In this document: positions 1 through 8,235 of the stretch, in pieces
Numbering within the stretch: the stretch's first letter is position 1
Layout: the number at the start of each line of letters is the position of its first letter
NCBI GenBank assembly: GCA_036402215.1
Contig: DASWTI010000623.1
Location: forward strand, 1 to 8,486
Direction of reading: 5' to 3'
Length of the DNA: 8,486 bases
Origin: DASXTS01 sp036402215
Lineage (GTDB): Bacteria > Actinomycetota > Actinomycetes > Mycobacteriales > Pseudonocardiaceae
The notes under the pieces: generated by a model
Told to the model about the DNA's origin: nothing
The model's database searches: none
Seen by the model: only the letters and a program-made list of their open reading frames with translations
Made by a program: the position numbers and the translations under genes

Positions 1-232
1 CCCACGGCCGCACCCCGGCGCCGCTCGTGCCCGCCGAGCCATCGCCGCCCGCGTCCGCGTCGCCGATCAACCCGGCGCCGTTGTCACCCGCGTCCGCGTC
101 GTCGCCGTCCGCAAGGAGGAACGGGGCGTAGAGGCGGCGCACCGTCGCGGCGGCCGCGGGGCCGGGGGCGCGCACGGCGAGCCGGGTGTCCAGGACCCGC
201 AGCTCCACGACCTCAGGACGGGAGGAAGCCAT
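1..232 (-). CDS. Partial gene, possible HPr-kinase-like protein (N-terminus only)
   Basis: The frame opens at an ATG (232) that lies inside the last codons of the PqqD-like gene, overlapping it by 20 bp in another frame, and stays open to the left edge. About 77 residues are visible. They begin with a segment rich in Val/Leu/Arg (residues 8-22), then an Ala-rich stretch and RRLYAPFLL (about 33-41). A short beta-rich start followed by an R-R-x-Y-x-P-F-L segment resembles the N-terminus of HPr-kinase-related proteins often encoded beside PqqD-like genes; that is recall plus context, because the Walker A loop and catalytic residues lie outside the window. Residues 42-70 are an acidic, Gly-rich insert (Asp/Ala/Gly) built partly from a 15-bp direct repeat. 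The overlap with the upstream gene implies translational coupling and a shared process. Coding status is fairly secure; function is tentative. Confidence 0.55.
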   Translation of the reverse strand, partial: MASSRPEVVELRVLDTRLAVRAPGPAAAATVRRLYAPFLLADGDDADAGDNGAGLIGDADAGGDGSAGTSGAGVRPW

Positions 233-491
233 GCTCGGTCAGCTCGGCGACCACCCGCCGCACGTCCTCGCGGATGGCGGCGGGGTCCGCGTCGTACGCG
301 GCCGCCAGCAGCCGCACCACGTGCTCCTCGTCCAGCGTCCCGTCCAGCAGCCGCCAGATGTCGCTCGCGGTGCCGTTCAGCACGAGCGCCCGCCCGGTGT
401 CCGGGTGGTAGAGGCTGAGGTCGTCGTCGAGTTCCATGACTCGCACGCCGGTGACCGGCGGCCCGATGGGAGCATTCGTTCCGCTGCGCAC
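213..491 (-). CDS. PqqD-family small protein (peptide-binding RRE-like)
   Basis: This protein of at most 92 residues has the PqqD layout: a strand pair around VMELDDDLSLYHPDTGRALV (about 18-37), a short turn and LNGTASDIWRLLDG (38-51, the common L-N-x-T-A-x-x-I-W-x-L-L-x-G pattern), then a helical half ending EDVRRVVAELTEHGFL. PqqD-like domains bind leader peptides of ribosomal peptides (RiPP recognition elements) and deliver them to modifying enzymes. No pqqA, B, C or E is visible, so a role in PQQ synthesis should not be assumed merely because a PQQ-type dehydrogenase lies nearby. The GTG at 491 has no clear ribosome site; the ATG at 437 (codon 19) is an alternative that keeps the whole domain. 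It is the first gene of a leftward unit with the kinase-like gene and faces away from the Tat/LAETG gene. Confidence 0.85.
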   Translation of the reverse strand: MRSGTNAPIGPPVTGVRVMELDDDLSLYHPDTGRALVLNGTASDIWRLLDGTLDEEHVVRLLAAAYDADPAAIREDVRRVVAELTEHGFLPS

Positions 492-556
492 AACTCGCAG
501 CGTACGGGGGGTGCGTGGTCAACATCGCCCGATCGGCTAACACCTGTGTGGTACCC

Positions 557-608
557 CAGTTGGACTAATGGGTGCTACTGTCAGTCACCTAGTTGGCCCA
601 CAGTGGGC
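557..608. promoter_or_regulatory. Divergent control region with palindrome, direct repeats and extended -10-like site
   Basis: In the 134-bp spacer between the PqqD-like gene and the Tat/LAETG gene I see three elements. The first is TGCTACTGT (573-581), an extended -10-like sequence on the plus strand without a good -35. The second is a pair of direct repeats, (C/T)AGTTGG(A/C)C, at 557-565 and 590-598, 33 bp apart, close to three helical turns. The third is a perfect palindrome GCCCACAGTGGGC (596-608) just before the ribosome site of the rightward gene. The palindrome is symmetric around one base, which suits a dimeric regulator better than an RNA hairpin. The functional assignment is inference; the repeats themselves are seen directly. 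Confidence 0.4.
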
Positions 609-625
609 GAGTGCGGAGGGGGGAC

Positions 626-1042
626 GTGACCATGGCGTCCAAGGGAACGGGTACACCGGCGGCGACCGGGGGATCGGCCATCAACCGGCGCGACATGCTG
701 CGGCGTGGCGCGCTCGTCGGCGGCGCCCTGGTCTGGACCGTGCCGGTCGTGCAGTCGCTCTCGCTCACCCCGGCCCACGCGGAGAGCCCCAGCGCGCCGG
801 GCAACCCGGGCAACCCCGGGAACCCGAACGTGCCCGCCGGCCCGGGCAACCCGCCGCAGGCCGGCGCCCCGCAGGCCGGCTCACCCCAGGGCAGCGCCGC
901 CCAGGCCACGGCCGGTGGCCTGGCCGAGACCGGCGCCGGGGTCCCCGTGCTCGGCGCGGTGGCCATCGGTGCCGCCGCCGTCGCGGCCGGTGCCGCCGCG
1001 ATCGCCATCACCCGCCGTCCCGCCGAGGACGACACGGACTGA
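626..1042 (+). CDS. Tat-exported, sortase-anchored (LAETG) small Gly/Asn/Pro-rich surface protein
   Basis: A predicted 138-residue cell-surface protein. Residues 20-27 (NRRDMLRR) form a twin-arginine motif, followed by a hydrophobic core (28-47) and a likely signal-peptidase site after PAHA (49-52). The mature part (53-98) is low complexity: PGNPGNPGNPN, a second PGNPP, then PQAGAPQAGSPQG, with no recognisable folded domain. Residues 99-103 are LAETG, followed by a hydrophobic helix (about 104-128) and the charged tail TRRPAEDDTD. This is the three-part sorting signal used by class E sortases of high-GC actinobacteria, so the protein should be linked to peptidoglycan. GGAGG (615-619) sits 6 nt before GTG 626 and 12 nt before ATG 632, so I chose GTG; the two starts differ by two residues. 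The gene is divergent from the PqqD-like gene and convergent with the dehydrogenase. Its biological role is unknown; no sortase gene is visible. Confidence 0.85.
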   Translation: MTMASKGTGTPAATGGSAINRRDMLRRGALVGGALVWTVPVVQSLSLTPAHAESPSAPGNPGNPGNPNVPAGPGNPPQAGAPQAGSPQGSAAQATAGGLAETGAGVPVLGAVAIGAAAVAAGAAAIAITRRPAEDDTD

Positions 1043-1087
1043 CCCGGCCCTGGCCGTTTGCCCCACCATGCGAGGCCTGTGGTCCAT

Positions 1088-1108
1088 CCGCCCCACGGGC
1101 GCGGGCGG
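1088..1108 (-). terminator. Weak hairpin downstream of the dehydrogenase gene
   Basis: CCGCCC (1088-1093) can pair with GGGCGG (1103-1108) across a 9-nt loop, 7 nt beyond the stop codon of the leftward dehydrogenase gene and within the 72-bp gap between two convergent genes. There is no T tract in either direction. It may end transcription from one or both sides, but in DNA this GC-rich a 6-bp stem arises easily by chance. Confidence 0.25.
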
Positions 1109-1114
1109 TCGCCG

Positions 1115-2341
1115 TCAGGACCGCGGGCCGATGCGCAGCACCTTGTCGTCGTCGCCGTTGGACGTAGTGACGTACAGGTCACCGTCCGGGCCCAGGCGGG
1201 CGGCGCGCAGCCGGCCGTACGACCCGTCGAGCTCGGCGGGCACCGACACGGTGGTCACCGCGGCGTCCGGGCCGAGCGTCATGAGCAGCAGCTTCGACGC
1301 CTTGAGCGTGGTCACGGCGAGCACGCCGTCCAGCGGGCCCCACTGCGAGCCGGACAGGAACACCGCCGCGCAGATCGCCTCGGTGGACCCGCCGGAGCTC
1401 CACACCGCCTCGATGGCGTCCGGGAACCGCTCGGTGTCGGTCATCGGCACGCTCTCGTCGTACGCCGACACGGTGCCGCCCTGCGACGGGTCCCAGCCGT
1501 AGTTGCCGGCGGCCTGGAGCAGGTTCACCTCGTCGTCGCGGCTCGGCCCGTGCTCGGTGGAGAACGCCTGCCCGGTGTCCGGCCGGATGGCCACGCCCTG
1601 CACGTTGCGGTGGCCGTACGTCCACACCAGGCGCTCGCGGCCGTCGGCCGAGGTCTCGTACGGGTTGCCCGGTGCCGGCCCGCCGGTCGCCAGGTCGATG
1701 CGCAGCACCTTGCCGCCGAGCGAGGTGCGGTCCTGCGGCACCGCGGCGCGCGCCGTGTCGCCGGTGCCCACCAGCACCGAGCCGTCCGGCGCCAGCGTCG
1801 GCCGGCAGCCCGAGTGCCGGCCGCTGGACGCCACCGGCAGCCCGCCGACCAGCGGGTCCCGCACCCGGCGCGCGCTCGCCCGGTCCGCGGACAGCTCCCA
1901 GGTCACCAGCCGCACGTCCACCAGCCGGTCGTTCTCGGCGTGCGTCTGGCACGTGGTGAACCGCCGGCTGGACGCGAAGTCCGGGTGCACCAGCAGCCCC
2001 ATCAGCCCGCCCTCGCCGCGGGCGCCGACGTCCGCCAGGTCCGCCTCCACGACGGTGCGGGTGGCGCCCGGATCGGTGCCGGACACCAGCGACAGCCGCC
2101 CCGGGCGCTCGGTCACCAGCAGCGCCCCGTCCGGCAGGAAGCCGATGTCCCAGGCGTGCTCCAGGCCCGCCACCACCTCGCTCACCGCCAGCGTCGGCGC
2201 GGTGGCCGTGCTCGGCACCGAGCCGCCCGGAACGGTGCCCGGCCCGCCGGTCGAGCCGGACCCCACGGTGCACGCCGTCAGCGCCATCCCGGCCACCGTG
2301 ATGGCCGCCACCAGGGCCGGACGCCGCCTCATGCGCGGCAT
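1115..2341 (-). CDS. Lipoprotein PQQ-dependent sugar dehydrogenase family (GSDH / sorbosone dehydrogenase)
   Basis: A predicted 408-residue lipoprotein oxidoreductase. An Arg-rich start (3-7) and hydrophobic segment lead to the lipobox LTAC (21-24), so it is probably anchored outside the membrane; a Gly/Ser/Thr/Pro linker follows to about residue 50. The rest is the six-bladed propeller of the soluble glucose / aldose sugar dehydrogenase family, with typical blade motifs: FLPDGALLVTERPGRL (68-83), GGLMGLLVHPDF (111-122), GRHSGCRPTLAPDG (174-187; His176 aligns by eye with the catalytic His), GHRNVQGVAIRPDTG (243-257) and STEHGPSRDDEVNLL (261-275). Family members oxidise sugars with PQQ, but substrate and true cofactor use cannot be read from sequence. 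Start: the ATG at 2341 has only a weak upstream GGCGG; ATG 2332 (three codons later) is equally possible. A longer in-frame reading upstream is rejected because it would bury the lipoprotein signal. Confidence 0.9.
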   Translation of the reverse strand: MPRMRRRPALVAAITVAGMALTACTVGSGSTGGPGTVPGGSVPSTATAPTLAVSEVVAGLEHAWDIGFLPDGALLVTERPGRLSLVSGTDPGATRTVVEADLADVGARGEGGLMGLLVHPDFASSRRFTTCQTHAENDRLVDVRLVTWELSADRASARRVRDPLVGGLPVASSGRHSGCRPTLAPDGSVLVGTGDTARAAVPQDRTSLGGKVLRIDLATGGPAPGNPYETSADGRERLVWTYGHRNVQGVAIRPDTGQAFSTEHGPSRDDEVNLLQAAGNYGWDPSQGGTVSAYDESVPMTDTERFPDAIEAVWSSGGSTEAICAAVFLSGSQWGPLDGVLAVTTLKASKLLLMTLGPDAAVTTVSVPAELDGSYGRLRAARLGPDGDLYVTTSNGDDDKVLRIGPRS

Positions 2342-2394
2342 CGTGCCGCACCGCCGGTCCGCTCCGTGTGAGGGCCCGCCCGGGTGGTCGCGCC

Positions 2395-2433
2395 GTGTTC
2401 CCTCCGCGTGTTCCCGCGGCGTGTTCCCCCGAA
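2395..2433. repeat. Three 13-bp tandem repeats upstream of the dehydrogenase gene
   Basis: GTGTTCCC recurs at 2395, 2408 and 2421 with an exact 13-bp period, giving GGGAACAC three times on the minus strand (the dehydrogenase's sense strand), 54 to about 92 bp before its start codon. The core is identical in all copies while the 4-5 bp between them vary, which looks like repeated protein-binding sites rather than simple slippage. A role as operator or activator array for the dehydrogenase gene is inference. GGGAAC also resembles an ECF-sigma -35 element, but I see no matching -10. Confidence 0.5.
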
Positions 2434-2483
2434 GGTCGGACGCCCTGAGCCGGTTGTTGTAGAGACAAACGGCGGGTCGCGGT

Positions 2484-2511
2484 GCGACACTGGAAGGACG
2501 GCGCGTAGCGT
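2484..2511 (+). promoter_or_regulatory. Probable promoter of the 6C RNA
   Basis: TAGCGT (2506-2511) fits the actinobacterial -10 pattern TAnnnT. GCGACA (2484-2489), 16 bp upstream, matches TTGACA at four of six positions. Transcription would begin near 2516-2519, right at the first stem of the 6C RNA, and that fit supports the assignment. Confidence 0.5.
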
Positions 2512-2512
2512 C

Positions 2513-2598
2513 GATCCCCCGCCGCGAAACCTCCCCCCTCAGCGGCGGGATCTGCCGGAGCCCCCGTCGACCCCCAGGGCGGGGGCTCCGGCCTTTTT
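2513..2598 (+). ncRNA. 6C small RNA (actinobacterial, two C-rich-loop hairpins)
   Basis: Two successive hairpins define this RNA. Hairpin 1 pairs CCCGCCGC (2518-2525) with GCGGCGGG (2542-2549) around a 16-nt loop, GAAACCTCCCCCCTCA, which holds six cytosines (2533-2538). Hairpin 2 has a perfect 13-bp stem (2554-2566 with 2580-2592), a loop containing five cytosines (2571-2575), and then TTTTT (2594-2598). Two hairpins with C-runs in their loops, the second acting as terminator, is the diagnostic layout of the 6C RNA family of actinobacteria (the mycobacterial member is B11). No open frame precedes it on this strand, so the terminator belongs to this short transcript. Family members are reported as trans-acting regulators that pair through the C-rich loops with G-rich ribosome-binding regions. 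It lies between the divergent dehydrogenase gene and mfd. The second loop having five rather than six Cs is a minor departure. Confidence 0.85.
2554..2598 (+). terminator. Intrinsic terminator of the 6C RNA
   Basis: A perfect 13-bp GC-rich stem (GCCGGAGCCCCCG pairing with 2580-2592) with a 13-nt loop is followed after one base by five Ts. It is the strongest factor-independent terminator in the window and points rightward. It should insulate mfd from the 6C promoter, unless read-through occurs. Confidence 0.9.
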
Positions 2599-2615
2599 CG
2601 GTGGTCCCCACGGTC

Positions 2616-2621
2616 TAGGCT
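2616..2621 (+). promoter_or_regulatory. Possible -10 element of the mfd promoter
   Basis: TAGGCT lies 40 bp before the mfd start codon and just after the 6C terminator. It matches the common housekeeping -10 form TAGnnT. The position expected for a -35 falls on the terminator's T tract (TTTTTC, 2594-2599), a poor match. If real, mfd is transcribed independently of the 6C RNA. Confidence 0.4.
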
Positions 2622-2661
2622 GGTCGGGAGACCCGCGTCCGTCGTCCGCGAAGGTGCTCCC

Positions 2662-6237
<3,576 letters not shown>

Positions 6238-6282
6238 CGGACCCCGTCCCGATCTGATGAACGCGCGTGAGAGGGTAGGGCC

Positions 6283-7239
6283 GTGAGGAGTGCTGTCGCC
6301 GCCGTCGCCGCAGTGTTGTCCGCGGTACTGCTCGCCGGGTGCGGAGCGGGCCCGAGCCAGGTGAGTGCCGCCGCGATCGTCGGCGACACCACCATTCCCA
6401 TCGAGTACGTGCAGGACTGGTGGGACCGCGTCCTGGAGAACCCCGAGCTGCGCGAGCAGCTCCGGGAGCAGAGCGCGTTCGACGACCTGGGCCGGGTGAT
6501 CGTCACCGAGGCCGTGCGGCACGAGCTGCTGCGTGAGGTGGCGCGCCGCGAGGGCATCTCGTTCGACGAGGCGCAGGTGAGCGAGCTCATCGAGGAGCTC
6601 GGCGGCGAGCAGGGCGCCATCGAGGCGATCCGCCCGACCATCTACGACAGCACCACGGTGCGCGAGCGCGCCCGCGACCAGCTCCTGACCGTCGAGCTGG
6701 GCCGCAAGTACTACGACCGCACCTCGGTGACCTACGACTTCGTGCTGGTGGACAGCCGCGACGAGGCCGTCGCCAAGGCCGGGGAGCTGGCCAAGGACCC
6801 GGACAAGGCACGCGACGTCATCGAGGCGGCGGCCCAGGAGGGCGCCAGCACCGGCGTCGGCCGCGAGCAGCACATGGCCGACAACATCGATCTGGTGCTC
6901 AGCACCCCGCTGTTCAGCGTGCCGGCCGGCCACGTCGTGGCGTTCGCCGAGCAGGGCGGCGGCGAGGGCGCGCCCGGCCAGTGGATCGTCGCGGTCATCA
7001 CCGACCGCAGCACCGACGCCGAGCCGGACGACCGGGACGGCGCCACCTCGGCCGACGACCTGGGCGACAGCCGCCTGGAGGGCGTGGGCCTGCGGCTGCT
7101 CGCCCTGATGGGCCGTGACGTGGAGGTGCGGGTCAGCCCGCGCTACGGCACCTGGAGCCAGGTGTTCATCCAGTCCATCGAGACCGAGGGCGAGATCCCC
7201 GCGGTGGTCGTGCCGTTCGCCCGGCCCGCCGCGAGCTGA
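6283..7239 (+). CDS. SurA N-terminal-domain-like lipoprotein
   Basis: A predicted 318-residue secreted lipoprotein. The signal peptide ends in the lipobox LAGC (17-20). A SurA_N-like helical region follows: VGDTTIPIEYVQDWWDRVL, a long charged helix pair (about 45-130) and RDQLLTVELGRKYYDR. In SurA/PrsA-type foldases this region binds unfolded substrate. The second half (about 130-318) is where a parvulin prolyl isomerase would sit, but I see no convincing parvulin motifs, so it may be a holdase without isomerase activity. The GTG start is preceded by GAGGG (6271-6275) at 7 nt. It lies 45 bp after mfd, and its TGA overlaps the mazG ATG. A lipoprotein of this type between mfd and mazG is, from memory, a conserved arrangement in actinomycetes; a functional link to either neighbour is not established. 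Confidence 0.85.
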   Translation: MRSAVAAVAAVLSAVLLAGCGAGPSQVSAAAIVGDTTIPIEYVQDWWDRVLENPELREQLREQSAFDDLGRVIVTEAVRHELLREVARREGISFDEAQVSELIEELGGEQGAIEAIRPTIYDSTTVRERARDQLLTVELGRKYYDRTSVTYDFVLVDSRDEAVAKAGELAKDPDKARDVIEAAAQEGASTGVGREQHMADNIDLVLSTPLFSVPAGHVVAFAEQGGGEGAPGQWIVAVITDRSTDAEPDDRDGATSADDLGDSRLEGVGLRLLALMGRDVEVRVSPRYGTWSQVFIQSIETEGEIPAVVVPFARPAAS

Positions 7240-8048
7240 TGCCCGGCGACCCCACGGCCACCGACACGCCGGCCACCGGGAGCGCGGTCACCGGCGGCGC
7301 GGCCACGGCGAGTGCGGTCACCGGCCCGGCCACCGGGAGCGCGGCCACCGAGGCCGGGGCCGAGGCGCTGCGCAGGGCGGTCGCGGTGATGGACCGGCTG
7401 CGCTCGCCGGGCGGCTGCCCCTGGGACGCCGAGCAGACCCACGAGTCGCTGCGCCAGTACCTCATCGAGGAGACCTACGAGCTCCTGGAGGCCATCGAAC
7501 TCGGCGACCGCGCGGCGCTGCGCGAGGAGCTCGGCGACGTGCTGCTCCAGGTGCTCTTCCACGCCCGCATCGCCGCCGAGCACCCGGCCGAGCCGTTCGA
7601 CCTGGCCGACGTCGCCGGTGACCTGGCCGACAAGCTCGTCGGCCGGCACCCGCACGTCTTCGCGCGCACCGAGCGGCTGGATACCGCCGCCGAGCAGGAG
7701 CACCGCTGGGAGCAGCTCAAGCGCGCCGAGAAGCGCCGCACGTCCGCGGTGGACGGGGTGGCCACCGGCCAGCCGGCCGTCGCGCTCGCCGCCAAGCTGG
7801 TGGCCCGCGCCGCCCGCGCCGGCTTCCCGGTGGACCTGCTGCCGGACGGCGACGGCACCGGCGACACGCTGTTCGCCGTGGCCGCGCTGGCCCGGCTGGC
7901 CGGGGAGGACCCGGAGGCCGAGCTGCGGGCCACCGCGCTGCGCTTCGCCGAGGACCTGCGGGCCGCCGAGGACTCCGCCCGCTCCGCCGGACTGGACCCG
8001 GCGGCGCTCACGGCCGACGAGTGGCGCGCGCACGCCCGGCGTCACTGA
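7239..8048 (+). CDS. mazG: Nucleoside triphosphate pyrophosphohydrolase MazG
   Basis: This 269-residue protein belongs to the MazG family, which hydrolyses NTPs and dNTPs to monophosphate and pyrophosphate and cleans the nucleotide pool. The core begins at LRRAVAVMDRLRSPGGCPWD; the metal-binding set is E77-E78-x-x-E81 and E97-x-x-D100 (EELGDVLLQVLFHARIA), followed by a KLVGRHPHVF segment typical of the family. The second half (from P179) resembles the C-terminal MazG repeat of the E. coli enzyme but lacks EExxE and keeps only GDTLFAV (208-214), so probably one site is active. Residues 2-40 are a Thr/Ala/Gly-rich extension made from DNA repeats. The ATG at 7239 overlaps the upstream stop (TGATG), and no other ATG or GTG occurs before the conserved core, so the start is well determined. 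Translation is probably coupled to the lipoprotein gene. Confidence 0.95.
   Translation: MPGDPTATDTPATGSAVTGGAATASAVTGPATGSAATEAGAEALRRAVAVMDRLRSPGGCPWDAEQTHESLRQYLIEETYELLEAIELGDRAALREELGDVLLQVLFHARIAAEHPAEPFDLADVAGDLADKLVGRHPHVFARTERLDTAAEQEHRWEQLKRAEKRRTSAVDGVATGQPAVALAAKLVARAARAGFPVDLLPDGDGTGDTLFAVAALARLAGEDPEAELRATALRFAEDLRAAEDSARSAGLDPAALTADEWRAHARRH
7269..7344 (+). repeat. Direct repeats within the 5' end of mazG
   Basis: CCGGCCACCGGGAGCGCGG occurs perfectly at 7269-7287 and 7326-7344, 57 bp (19 codons) apart. GCGGTCACCGGC occurs at 7284-7295 and 7314-7325, 30 bp apart. All spacings are multiples of three, so copies stay in frame and encode PATGSA and AVTG units. This indicates internal duplication that produced the protein's low-complexity N-terminus. 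Confidence 0.8.
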
Positions 8049-8144
8049 TCACCGCGCGGCCCCTCACGGACCGGACCCGGCCGCTCGTCCACGGACAACC
8101 TCGGCGTACCCCGGCGCGTCCCACGACCTGGTAAACCTGGAGCG

Positions 8145-8203
8145 GTGCCCAGCAGGCACGCATCCGGGAACCCGGCTCGCGCGTTGTACCGGGTGACGCC
8201 CGG
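8145..8203 (+). other. Three short hairpins between mazG and the next gene
   Basis: The 187-bp spacer contains GTGCC/GGCAC (8145-8149 with 8155-8159, 5-nt loop), CCGGG/CCCGG (8164-8168 with 8171-8175, 2-nt gap) and CCGGG/CCCGG (8189-8193 with 8199-8203, 5-nt loop) in close succession. No T tract follows. They could be a GC-type terminator after mazG, a structured leader for the next gene, or (for the 2-nt-gap copy) a protein-binding palindrome. I could not match them to a known riboswitch; in particular I do not see the conserved c-di-AMP riboswitch elements. Confidence 0.3.
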
Positions 8204-8235
8204 CACGCCTCACGGAACGGACGTGGCCTGACACA

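Noticed and set aside
492..625. A short lasso-like or other RiPP precursor gene between the divergent genes
   Set aside because: The only short frames here are extensions of shadows of the flanking genes, with no ribosome site and no leader/core pattern.
1058..2371. Long plus-strand open frames opposite the dehydrogenase gene
   Set aside because: Arg/His/Ala-rich shadows of a recognisable minus-strand family member.
2447..2475. Possible tRNA or SOS box in the spacer before mfd (GGTTGTTGTAGAGACAAACG)
   Set aside because: No cloverleaf arms or T-loop sequence follow, and no GAAC-N-GTTC type LexA palindrome is present.
2342..2611. Longer start for the dehydrogenase giving 498 residues
   Set aside because: The extension crosses the 6C RNA region and the tandem repeats, has no similarity I recognise, and would place the lipobox signal in mid-protein.
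7143..8045. A 300-codon open frame antisense to mazG
   Set aside because: Shadow of the mazG reading frame; low-complexity composition and no ribosome site or motif.
8049..8235. c-di-AMP riboswitch upstream of a possible cell-wall hydrolase gene
   Set aside because: Considered because such riboswitches often precede actinobacterial wall hydrolases, but the conserved internal sequences and the expected nested stem arrangement are not visible.
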